Shown here piece by piece: positions 1 to 6,240 of a stretch of 6,286 nt of DNA. This stretch comes from Candidatus Limivicinus faecipullorum. Its GTDB lineage: Bacteria; Bacillota; Clostridia; Oscillospirales; Oscillospiraceae. The translations under genes were made by a program, and so were the position numbers. The stretch is from positions 1 through 6,286 of the forward strand of contig DVHY01000112.1 in assembly GCA_018711755.1 (NCBI GenBank), read 5' to 3'. Numbering within the stretch: the first letter of the stretch is position 1; the number at the start of each line of letters is the position of its first letter. The notes beneath the pieces were generated by a model. The model searched no databases and had not been told where the DNA came from. It saw only the letters and a list, made by a program, of their open reading frames with translations.

Positions 1-190
1 GCGTGTTGCCTTTCCAGGCGTTTTGGCCCATTAAACCCACATCTCTTATAAGGGATGCCGATTTGAATCTGCGGATTGCAGGCCTCCCGGCCTACAAAAG
101 CTGGACGTTGGAAGCAGTGAAACAGGACTTAGGCGACCCACCTGCTCTTATGTGCAGGTTATAATTGGGCCGGCACGGCATTTGCGGGGT
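1..190 (+). ncRNA. ssrS: 6S RNA (ssrS), probably missing a few bases at its 5' end
   Basis: I read this as 6S RNA, which binds the housekeeping sigma-factor form of RNA polymerase by imitating an open promoter and damps transcription in slow growth. Seen in the sequence: the two ends pair. Bases 1-10 pair with 172-185 with small bulges, and 25-30 (ggccca) pair exactly with 166-171 (tgggcc). Inside are hairpins at 40-57, 80-93 (aggcc/ggcct) and 140-159 (acctgc/gcaggt), leaving a large open centre. There is no convincing reading frame, and a strong terminator follows at once. Length (about 190) and the closed-rod plan fit 6S. The family name rests on remembered similarity to clostridial 6S RNAs, especially around 100-145, and not on a covariance search. 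The closing stem would continue with the ggggt at 186-190, whose partner would lie left of base 1, so the true 5' end is probably just outside the window. No tRNA, tmRNA or SRP RNA hallmark was seen. Confidence 0.68.
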
Positions 191-222
191 ACTCTCCGGA
201 GCTCAGCTCCGGGGAGTTTTTT
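191..222 (+). terminator. Intrinsic terminator of the 6S RNA gene
   Basis: A near-perfect inverted repeat (actctccggagct / agctccggggagt, one G-U pair) is followed directly by a run of six T on the plus strand. The left side has no matching A-run, so it works for rightward transcription. It begins right where the 6S-like RNA ends, which supports the strand and the 3' end chosen for that RNA. Confidence 0.88.
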
Positions 223-326
223 GTTTTAAAGGACCTCCCTCCCCCGGACGGGGAGAAAGCGCACCCGCCCCATGCCCGCCGGCGGCGGGGCGCCCGCCTC
301 CCCGGCGCCTGAGGGAAGGAGACATA
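223..326. other. GC-rich spacer between convergent transcription units
   Basis: This is the gap between the 6S terminator and the lipoprotein-gene terminator. Bases 234-310 are very rich in C on the plus strand, with a small hairpin (ctcccc 239-244 with ggggag 250-255) and a self-complementary patch near 275-300. I see no gene, promoter or ribosome binding site. Open frames here are short and have no codon character. Confidence 0.5.
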
Positions 327-363
327 AATTTTCCCCGGCTCCGCTAAGGAGCCGGGGAAAATT
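327..363 (-). terminator. Terminator hairpin of the lipoprotein gene
   Basis: A perfect 16-bp inverted repeat (arms 327-342 and 348-363, loop gctaa) starts 4 bases after the lipoprotein stop codon. The outer four base pairs of the stem are all A-T, so read leftward the stem ends in aaaatt and runs into tatg. The U-tract is modest but fits a leftward terminator. The symmetry of the outer A-T pairs means it could also act weakly on rightward transcripts that escape the 6S terminator. Confidence 0.75.
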
Positions 364-367
364 CTGT

Positions 368-1159
368 TCAGCCCGCCTGAGGCAGTTCTATGCTCTCCAC
401 ATCATTGAAGCCGGTGATATCCACGGTAGTGGGCAGACTGTTGATCTTCAGGCCGGAGAGGAGGGTGCTCTGGGAGCTGTCCAGCAGGTACTGCAGGAGG
501 GAAGCCAGATCGGCGCTGAGGCGCACCGGGCTGCCGTCTTCCTCGGCTATCCAGACAGTCAGCTCCATATCGTCAATGGCGCTGCCGCTTTCGGCCTGGG
601 CCGCCCCCAGGGCATCAGAGAGCAGGGAGCCGGGTATCTTCAGGATGAAGGGGCGGCAGAGCACGCCGTTCACCGTCCCGCTGTCGCCGATGCTGAGAGC
701 CTCAGGGTCGTCCTGGAGCAGGTTCAGCACGGCCTCCACATCCAGACTCTCCTCCCGGCCGGAGCCGCCGGCCAGCGGAATGCCGGTGCTGAACCAGAGG
801 GTGTTTTCACCCTCTCCAAGGCCCAGCATCAGCTGCAGCCCGCCCTCCTGGGAATATAGGTAGACAGGCAGCTCCAGGGTCCCCAGCTTGCCCATATCCA
901 CGCTCAGGTCCATATACAGCGTGCCGGGGTCCACTATGCAGCTGCAATCCGCCCGGATAAGGGCCTGTACAGGCAGGGAGGCCACCGAGGCGTCCAGATC
1001 GCCCTCCGCCGTAAAGCTCAGGCTGTCCATCCCGGCGACCTGGCGGTAGGCCCGCTTCACGATCAGCATCTCGCTCAGCCCCATGCTGCATGCGCTGAGG
1101 CCCAGAGCAAGGGCAAAGACAAGGAGCAGAGCCGCGGCCTTTACTGATTTTTTCTTCAT
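368..1159 (-). CDS. Secreted lipoprotein of unknown function
   Basis: This is a 263-residue protein with a clear lipoprotein signal: MKKK, a hydrophobic stretch from about residue 8 to 21, then the lipobox LSAC with Cys24 as the lipid-bearing residue. After signal peptidase II cleavage it should be anchored to the outer face of the membrane. The mature part looks like a beta-rich fold. It opens with 'YRQVAGMDSLSFTAEGDL' (38-55), has alternating polar and apolar strands at about 65-125 and 196-220, and ends 'ITGFNDVESIELP' (248-260). This layout resembles LolA/LppX-like lipoproteins of Firmicutes (the DUF6612 style), but that is recollection, not a search result. The start at 1159 is chosen because GGAAGGA lies 8 bases upstream. 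An in-frame ATG at 1168 has the purine run touching it, and a TTG at 1177 would give 269 residues. The gene stands alone between terminators, so the context gives no clue to its role. Confidence 0.85.
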   Translation of the reverse strand: MKKKSVKAAALLLVFALALGLSACSMGLSEMLIVKRAYRQVAGMDSLSFTAEGDLDASVASLPVQALIRADCSCIVDPGTLYMDLSVDMGKLGTLELPVYLYSQEGGLQLMLGLGEGENTLWFSTGIPLAGGSGREESLDVEAVLNLLQDDPEALSIGDSGTVNGVLCRPFILKIPGSLLSDALGAAQAESGSAIDDMELTVWIAEEDGSPVRLSADLASLLQYLLDSSQSTLLSGLKINSLPTTVDITGFNDVESIELPQAG

Positions 1160-1270
1160 TGATTTCATCCTTCCCAAAAAATTTTTCCTTTGACTGTCAG
1201 ACGAAGATAAGAGCCCCCATGTTCCATTGCTTGGCTGGCTGCGCCTGAGTTCTTTACAGTATATTAAAAC

Positions 1271-1294
1271 AGGCCGAGGAATTTTCCTCAGCCT
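1271..1294 (-). terminator. Third hairpin after gdhA, terminator-like on the minus strand
   Basis: A 10-bp inverted repeat with loop attt. In a leftward transcript the stem is complete because the odd pair is a U-G wobble. In a rightward transcript the same position is a C-A mismatch. Leftward, the stem is followed by gttttaata, an acceptable U-tract. Both facts favour use by minus-strand transcripts from gdhA. Confidence 0.6.
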
Positions 1295-1300
1295 GTCAGT

Positions 1301-1333
1301 TTGTCAAAAAGTCCGAGAGGACTTTTTCGACAA
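1301..1333. terminator. Second hairpin after gdhA, bidirectional terminator-like
   Basis: Arms ttgtcaaaaagtcc (1301-1314) and ggactttttcgacaa (1319-1333) pair over 14 bp with one bulged C at 1328. The loop is gaga. The gtcc/ggac core is flanked by a run of five A on one side and five T on the other, so each strand reads as a short GC stem followed by T5. This is the classic form of a bidirectional intrinsic terminator. Confidence 0.6.
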
Positions 1334-1372
1334 AATCAGCACGGCCGGGAATCTTCCCGGCCGTGCTGATTT
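1333..1372 (-). terminator. Main terminator of gdhA
   Basis: A perfect 18-bp inverted repeat (arms 1333-1350 and 1355-1372, loop atct) with a very GC-rich core, 34 bases after the gdhA stop codon. Read leftward it ends in gattttg, giving a short U-tract. Base 1333 is shared with the next hairpin, so the two structures abut. Confidence 0.82.
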
Positions 1373-1406
1373 GGGTTATGTTCTGAACGCTTTCCGCAGG
1401 CCGCAT

Positions 1407-2756
1407 TTACACGACGCCCTGGGCCATCATGGCCTCGGCCACCTTCAGGAAGCCGGCGACGTTGGCGCCAACCATCAGGTCGCCGGGTTTGCCGCACTTG
1501 ACGGAGGCGTCGTAGCAGGCTTTATAGATGTTCTTCATGATGCCCTGGAGTTTTTCGTCCACTTCCTCGAAGCTCCAGCTCAGACGCATGGAGTTCTGGG
1601 TCATCTCCAGGCCGGAAGTGGCCACACCGCCGGCGTTGGAGGCCTTGCCGGGGGAGTAGAGCAATCCGCTGCTCTGTATCAGGGCTATGGCTTCGGGAGT
1701 CAGAGGCATGTTGGCGCCCTCGAAAACGCCCATGCAGCCGTTGGCGATGAGGGACTTGGCGCCCTCCACATCCATCTCATTCTGGGAGGCGCAGGGCAGG
1801 GCCACGTCGCACTTGACTTTCCATATGTTCCTGCAGCCCTCCACATATTCAGAACCGGGGACCTCATTGGCATAGACGCTTATTCTGGCCCGGCGCTTCT
1901 GCTTGATGTCGAAGAGCTTTTTCAGGTCTATGCCCTTGGGGTCGTAGACATAGCCCTGGGAGTCGCTCATAGCCACCACCTTGCCACCCAGCTGGGTGCA
2001 TTTTTCGGCGGCGTACTGGGCCACGTTGCCGGAGCCGGAGACCACCACGGTCTTGCCCTCAAAGCTGTCGCCCTTCAGGTGCTTGAGAGCCTCGGCGGCG
2101 TAGTAGCACAGTCCGTAGCCGGTGGCCTGGGTGCGGGCCAGAGAGCCGCCGAAGGTGAGACCCTTGCCGGTGATGACGCCGCCCTCGAAGCGGTCCACTA
2201 TACGTTTATACTGGCCGTACATGTAGGCCACCTCCCGGCCGCCCACGCCGATATCCCCGGCGGGGGTGTCGGTGAACTGGCCGATGTGACGGTAGAGCTC
2301 TGTCATGAAGCTCTGGCAAAAGCGCATGACTTCCGCCTCGCTCTTGCCCTTGGGGTCGAAGTCGGAGCCGCCCTTACCGCCGCCCATGGGCAGGGTGGTG
2401 AGGGAGTTTTTCAGTACCTGTTCAAAGCCCAGGAACTTGATGACCGAGAGATTGACAGAGGGATGGAAACGGAGCCCGCCCTTGTAGGGGCCGATGGCGG
2501 AGTTGTATTGGACGCGGTAACCCCGGTTCACACGGGTCTTTCCGCTGTCGTCCACCCAGGGCACCCGGAACTCGATGACCCTCTCCGGCTCCACAAAGCG
2601 CTCCAGCAGACCGACGGCTTCCCATTCGGGATGCTGATCCACTACCAGCTCCAGGGATTCAAACACTTCCCTGACAGCCTGGAGGAACTCCGGTTCATGG
2701 GCGTCTCTGTGTTCCACTTCTGCGTAGACCCGATTGAGATACTCGCTTTTGAACAT
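1407..2756 (-). CDS. gdhA: NADP-type glutamate dehydrogenase
   Basis: This enzyme converts 2-oxoglutarate, ammonia and NADPH to glutamate reversibly in the cytoplasm, a main point of ammonia assimilation. The 449 residues match the usual length of the hexameric small-subunit family. Seen in the protein: substrate-binding lysines in 'GPYKGGLRFHP' (Lys92) and Lys116, the signature 'LPMGGGKGGSDFDPKGKSE' with catalytic Lys128, and 'PAGDIG' with the proton-shuttling Asp168. The Rossmann dinucleotide loop is 'GSGNVA' (241-246), and 'KASNAGGVATSGLEM' (371-385) lines the substrate pocket. The nucleotide-binding turn ends in 'SDSQG' (264-268), as in NADP-linked E. coli-type enzymes and unlike the 'SGPDG' I recall for the NAD-linked Clostridium symbiosum enzyme. 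I therefore infer NADP preference. The start is set by GAGGAGG seven bases before the ATG. The gene lies 101 bases after nadE and is closed by three hairpins. No convincing promoter was found in the gap, only an AT-rich patch (tataaatattt) too close to the ribosome binding site to serve as its -10 element. Confidence 0.97.
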   Translation of the reverse strand: MFKSEYLNRVYAEVEHRDAHEPEFLQAVREVFESLELVVDQHPEWEAVGLLERFVEPERVIEFRVPWVDDSGKTRVNRGYRVQYNSAIGPYKGGLRFHPSVNLSVIKFLGFEQVLKNSLTTLPMGGGKGGSDFDPKGKSEAEVMRFCQSFMTELYRHIGQFTDTPAGDIGVGGREVAYMYGQYKRIVDRFEGGVITGKGLTFGGSLARTQATGYGLCYYAAEALKHLKGDSFEGKTVVVSGSGNVAQYAAEKCTQLGGKVVAMSDSQGYVYDPKGIDLKKLFDIKQKRRARISVYANEVPGSEYVEGCRNIWKVKCDVALPCASQNEMDVEGAKSLIANGCMGVFEGANMPLTPEAIALIQSSGLLYSPGKASNAGGVATSGLEMTQNSMRLSWSFEEVDEKLQGIMKNIYKACYDASVKCGKPGDLMVGANVAGFLKVAEAMMAQGVV

Positions 2757-2814
2757 GACACAACCTCCTCTGAAATATTTATATTTTCCCGAAGGATTTT
2801 ACTGACGTTTTAAG

Positions 2815-2852
2815 GCCCCGGCGGAAGGGAGAAAATACCGGACCGCCGGGGC
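2815..2852 (-). terminator. Weak terminator or processing hairpin after nadE
   Basis: A perfect 10-bp GC-rich stem (arms 2815-2824 and 2843-2852) with an 18-base loop starts 5 bases after the nadE stop. The sequence after it in the leftward direction is cttaaaacg, so the U-tract is poor. It may be a partial terminator, or a 3'-end stabilising structure that lets some transcription reach gdhA. Confidence 0.5.
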
Positions 2853-2857
2853 TGGGC

Positions 2858-4744
2858 TCATTTGAGTTTTTCCAGGTCTTTCAGGAACAGGGCGCTCTCC
2901 GCATCGGAGGGGATGAGGAAACCGCTGCGGGGGGAGACGGTAAAGGCCTCCACCGCCGGGCCGTCCATCAGGCAGGAACGCTTGAACTGCTGGGAGAAGT
3001 AGCGTTTGCAGTAGCTGGTGAGCCAGCGGACCAGCTCCTCGTCGCTGAAGTCCTTGCCGTAGGCCTGCTTTGCCAGACGGAAGGTCTTCTCCGGGGAGAA
3101 GCCCCGGATCATTATCATATGGGTGAAGAAGTCCTGAAGGCTGTAGGAGCCCACGGCCTCCTCGCTCTTCTGCTCTATCATGTCGTCGTGGATGGGCAGC
3201 AGTTCCGGGGTCACCGGGCAGTCCAGCACGTCGTAGAGGGCGGCTTTCAGCACCTTGTCCTGGGTGCCGTCGGCCACGTAGCGCACATTGGCCCTCACCT
3301 GGGTCTTGGTCAGGCCCAGGTTCACGTCGTACATGCTGGTGTGGTCCCCGTTGTAGGTGCACCAGCCGTCCACAAATTCGCTCAGGTCCTCGGTGCCCAC
3401 GTCCAGGCCGTTGACCTTGTTGGCGATATCCATGAGCACCTGGGTGCGTTCTCTGGCCTGGGCGTTCTCATAGGCCACGGAGTAGTCGTCATGGGCATGG
3501 CCGATATCGTCAAAGTGCTGGTACACGGCCTTGCTTATGTCTATGACCCGCACCTCACAGCCCAGCTGCTCGGCCACAACGATGGCGTTGGATTTGGTGC
3601 GGGAAGAGGTGCCGAAGCAGGGCATGGTGCAGGCCACCACGTTCTGGGAGGGCAGGCCCATCTTCTTTACCGCCATGGAGCTGACTATAACCGCCAAGGT
3701 GGAGTCCACGCCGCCGGAGATGCCCACCACGCAGTGGTCCAGGCCGGCGTACTCCATGCGCTTTACCAGGCCGGAGACCTGGATGTCCAGCATGCGGCGG
3801 CAGTACTCGGGGAGCTTGGCCTTGTCGGCGGGGAGATGGGGGTGCCTGGGGAAGCTGCGGGTCAGCTGGGTGACTTCCTCTTTCACGCCCCAGGGGCAGA
3901 CGATGTGGGGATAGTCTCCCACGTCGAACTGGCCGTCGGCACGGCGCAGGTTCATGAGGTATTCAATATCCAGCTCGCTGACGGCCAGACTGTTTTCCCG
4001 CTCGTCCCGGGCGAGTATCTCCCCGTTTTCCGCCACCAGGCAGAGCCCGGAGTAGACATTGTCGGTGCTGCTCTCCCCTTTGCCGGGGGCGGCCATGACC
4101 ATGCCGCAGCGCAGACGCCGGGACATGAAGCGGATGTTAAGCTCCGCCTCGTCGGTGGAGGAGACGGTCTCGGGGAAGGCGGCCATCTGGGCTATCACCG
4201 TGGCCCCGGAGAGAGCGTGGCACAGGGAGGGGGGAGTGACGCTGTCCATATCCGCACCCAGCTCCACCGCCACGGACAGTCCGGGGATCAGCTGGTTTTC
4301 AAAGAGCATGTCGGTAAAGAGGGTGACGCTCTCGCCGCCTATTATGACTTCCGTCTCCTCCTCGTCGGGAACGGCGAAGAGGCTGCCGTCCACATTGCCG
4401 CGGGGCACCAGCCCCAGCAGCTCCCCGCCGCAGATGGCGGCGGCGCAGCTGTAGAGCCGGGAGCCCACGGCTAGGGGCAGGCCCACGAATATCAGCATAT
4501 CCATGCCGGCGGTGGCTTTTACTATCTTCAGCAGAGCCTCCTTGGCGCCCTCCAGGATGACCCGGTGGCCGATAAGGTCGTAGCAGCTGACGCCGGTGAT
4601 GCTCAGCTCCGGGAAGACCAGGAGCTTCACGCCCTTTTCACCGGCCTCTTTTATACATTCTATTATCCTGCCGGCATTATAGTCGGCGTCCGCTACTTTT
4701 ATCACAGGTGAAGCGGCGGCAACCTTAATAAAACCATGCTTCAT
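2858..4744 (-). CDS. nadE: NAD+ synthetase, two-domain form with degenerate glutaminase domain
   Basis: The last step of NAD synthesis: nicotinate adenine dinucleotide is adenylated with ATP and amidated to NAD+. The 628 residues have the two-domain plan. Residues 1 to about 285 are a nitrilase-fold glutaminase; about 310 to 628 are the synthetase. The synthetase has the ATP PP-loop 'GISGGVDST' (341-349), 'CFGTSSRTKSNA' (376-387), 'YENAQARERTQVLMDIAN' (425-442), 'GTEDLSE' (450-456, retaining Asp453 and Glu456), 'YNGDHTSMYDVN' (464-475) and 'FSQQFKRSCLMDGP' (583-596). In the glutaminase half, Glu46 of the triad is present (FPELSITG). The usual lysine (family 'VPKxxLPNY') is Arg115 in 'LVPRGNVDG'. 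The cysteine of the family's 'EICEDLW' is Gly163 in 'ELGADMD', placed by the conserved Pro-Pro-Ser that follows. I checked these codons: gag, cgc, ggt. Ammonia rather than glutamine is thus the likely nitrogen donor. AGGAG lies 7 bases before the ATG. The gene follows glyS by 27 bases, suggesting one operon. Confidence 0.93.
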   Translation of the reverse strand: MKHGFIKVAAASPVIKVADADYNAGRIIECIKEAGEKGVKLLVFPELSITGVSCYDLIGHRVILEGAKEALLKIVKATAGMDMLIFVGLPLAVGSRLYSCAAAICGGELLGLVPRGNVDGSLFAVPDEEETEVIIGGESVTLFTDMLFENQLIPGLSVAVELGADMDSVTPPSLCHALSGATVIAQMAAFPETVSSTDEAELNIRFMSRRLRCGMVMAAPGKGESSTDNVYSGLCLVAENGEILARDERENSLAVSELDIEYLMNLRRADGQFDVGDYPHIVCPWGVKEEVTQLTRSFPRHPHLPADKAKLPEYCRRMLDIQVSGLVKRMEYAGLDHCVVGISGGVDSTLAVIVSSMAVKKMGLPSQNVVACTMPCFGTSSRTKSNAIVVAEQLGCEVRVIDISKAVYQHFDDIGHAHDDYSVAYENAQARERTQVLMDIANKVNGLDVGTEDLSEFVDGWCTYNGDHTSMYDVNLGLTKTQVRANVRYVADGTQDKVLKAALYDVLDCPVTPELLPIHDDMIEQKSEEAVGSYSLQDFFTHMIMIRGFSPEKTFRLAKQAYGKDFSDEELVRWLTSYCKRYFSQQFKRSCLMDGPAVEAFTVSPRSGFLIPSDAESALFLKDLEKLK

Positions 4745-4771
4745 TGTATTTCTCCTGAATCAAAGTTCAAA

Positions 4772-6208
4772 TCAGAATTTTATCCTCTGGCTGATATATT
4801 CCTTAACTTCGCTGATGGGGATGCGTACCTGCTCCATGCTGTCCCTCTCCCGGACGGTGACGCAGTGGTCGGCCTCGTCGGTGTCGGTGCCCACGGTGTT
4901 GAAGTCAAAGGTTATGCAGAAGGGGGTGCCTATCTCGTCTTCCCGGCGGTAGCGTTTGCCGATGGAGCCGGTCTCGTCGTAGTCGCACATGAAGTCCTTG
5001 CTCAGCTCGTTGTACAGCTCCATAGCCGGGCCGGTGAGTATCTCCTTCTTGGACAGAGGCAGCACGGCGCACTTGAAAGGCGCCAGGGCCGGATGCAGGT
5101 GCAGCACGGTGCGCACGTCGTCGTTGCCCTTCTTGTCCTGGCCCACCACCTGCTCGTCGTAGGCGTCGCAGAGGACGGAGAGCACGGTGCGCTCCACGCC
5201 CAGGGAGGGCTCGATGACATAGGGGATGTAGTGCTCGTTCTGCTCCTGGTCATAGTAGGTGAGATCCTGGCCGGACACGGTCTGGTGCTGGGTCAGGTCG
5301 TAGTCGGTACGGTCGGCCACGCCCCACAGCTCGCCCCAGCCGAAGGGGAAGAGGAACTCAAAGTCGGTGGTGGCCTTGGAGTAGAAGCACAGCTCCTCCG
5401 GGTCGTGGTCCCGGAGCCGCAGGTTCTCGTCCTTCAATCCGATGGAAAGCAGGAACTTGTGGCAGAAGCTGCGCCAGTAATCGAACCACTCCAAATCGGT
5501 GCCGGGCTTGCAGAAGAACTCCAGCTCCATCTGCTCGAACTCCCGGACGCGGAAGATGAAGTTGCCCGGGGTGATCTCGTTGCGGAAGCTCTTGCCTATC
5601 TGGCCGATGCCGAAGGGCAGCTTGCGCCGGGTGGTGCGCTGGACGTTGACGAAGTTGGTGAAGATGCCCTGGGCGGTCTCGGGGCGGAGGTAGACGGTGT
5701 TCTTGGCGTCCTCGGTGACGCCCTGGAAGGTCTTGAACATCAGGTTGAACTGGCGGATGTCGGTGAAATTGTGCTTGCCGCAGGTGGGGCAGGGGATGTT
5801 GTGCTCTTCCACGAAGTCCTTCATCTCACTTTGGGAGAAAGCGTCGATAGGCTTGGGGAGGGCGAAGCCGGTGTCATTGCACCAGTCCTCGATGAGTTTA
5901 TCGGCACGGAAACGCTCGTGGCACTCCCGGCAGTCCATCAGGGGATCGGAGAAGCCGCTGAGGTGGCCGGAGGCTACCCAGGTCTGGGGATTCATGAGGA
6001 TGGCGGCGTCCAGGCCCACGTTATAGGGATTTTCCTGAACGAACTTTTTCCACCAGGCTCTCTTGATGTTGTTTTTCAGCTCCACGCCCAGAGGGCCGTA
6101 GTCCCAGGTGTTGGCAAGGCCCCCGTAGATTTCGGAACCGGCAAAAATAAATCCCCGGTTCTTGCACAGGGCCACGATTTTTTCCATTGTCTTTTCTGTG
6201 TTTTTCAT
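4772..6208 (-). CDS. glyS: Glycyl-tRNA synthetase, class II dimeric type
   Basis: This enzyme charges tRNA-Gly with glycine using ATP in the cytoplasm. The 478 residues fit the single-chain homodimeric form, not the separate alpha/beta (glyQ+glyS) form. Class II features are visible: motif 1 with 'FAGSEIYGGLANTWDYGPLG' (22-41), 'YLRPETAQGIF' (173-183), motif 2 'FRNEI' (208-212) running into 'REFEQMELEFF' (222-232), and motif 3 'GVERTVLSVL' (337-346). A C-terminal anticodon-binding domain starts near 'LHPALAPFKCAVLPL' (371-385). CxxC pairs at 93-96 and 140-143 suggest a zinc site in the insertion. The start at 6208 is chosen because AAGGA lies 6 bases upstream and the family alignment begins near 'MEKIVALCKNRGF'. 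The frame stays open to an ATG at 6274, but those extra 22 residues look like leader. A later ATG at 6187 is possible. nadE follows 27 bases downstream. Confidence 0.96.
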   Translation of the reverse strand: MKNTEKTMEKIVALCKNRGFIFAGSEIYGGLANTWDYGPLGVELKNNIKRAWWKKFVQENPYNVGLDAAILMNPQTWVASGHLSGFSDPLMDCRECHERFRADKLIEDWCNDTGFALPKPIDAFSQSEMKDFVEEHNIPCPTCGKHNFTDIRQFNLMFKTFQGVTEDAKNTVYLRPETAQGIFTNFVNVQRTTRRKLPFGIGQIGKSFRNEITPGNFIFRVREFEQMELEFFCKPGTDLEWFDYWRSFCHKFLLSIGLKDENLRLRDHDPEELCFYSKATTDFEFLFPFGWGELWGVADRTDYDLTQHQTVSGQDLTYYDQEQNEHYIPYVIEPSLGVERTVLSVLCDAYDEQVVGQDKKGNDDVRTVLHLHPALAPFKCAVLPLSKKEILTGPAMELYNELSKDFMCDYDETGSIGKRYRREDEIGTPFCITFDFNTVGTDTDEADHCVTVRERDSMEQVRIPISEVKEYISQRIKF

Positions 6209-6221
6209 TTTACTTCCTTTC

Positions 6222-6240
6222 CTCCGGCTGGCTGCCGGAG
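6222..6240 (-). promoter_or_regulatory. Hairpin in the glyS leader beside the ribosome binding site
   Basis: Arms ctccggc and gccggag form a 7-bp stem with a 5-base loop. Its 3' arm (minus strand) contains GGAG of an outer GGAGG, while the better-spaced AAGGA (6219-6215) stays free. No U-run follows, so it is not a terminator. Glycyl-tRNA synthetase genes of Firmicutes are often T-box controlled, but no T-box sequence is visible in the 78 bases of leader present. The real promoter is probably outside the window; tatatt at 6285-6280 is the only -10-like string. Confidence 0.4.

Noticed and set aside
165..347. 60-codon open frame on the plus strand across the 6S terminator
   Set aside because: It runs through a strong terminator and GC-rich spacer, is Pro/Arg-rich, and has no ribosome binding site.
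1165..1227. Possible 20-residue leader peptide on the minus strand ending just before the lipoprotein start
   Set aside because: There is no Shine-Dalgarno sequence before its ATG and no run of regulatory codons. A frame this short is expected by chance.
1279..1307. TTGACA on the minus strand (1307-1302) as a -35 element for the lipoprotein gene
   Set aside because: At 17 bases the -10 position reads aaattc, a poor match, and the string lies inside terminator hairpins. A tatact at 1263-1258 has no -35 partner.
1227..2813. Long open frame of 528 codons on the plus strand, opposite gdhA
   Set aside because: It lies antisense to an unmistakable gdhA. Its translation is Gly/Ala/Val/His-rich with no family motifs, which is the usual mirror of GC-rich codon usage.
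3119..4474. Long open frame of 451 codons on the plus strand, opposite nadE
   Set aside because: It is antisense to nadE, has repetitive Gly/Ala/Val/His composition, and no ribosome binding site or recognisable domain.
4000..4744. Frameshift or sequencing error as the cause of the odd NadE glutaminase motifs
   Set aside because: Conserved segments before, between and after the altered positions stay in one frame, so the substitutions look genuine.
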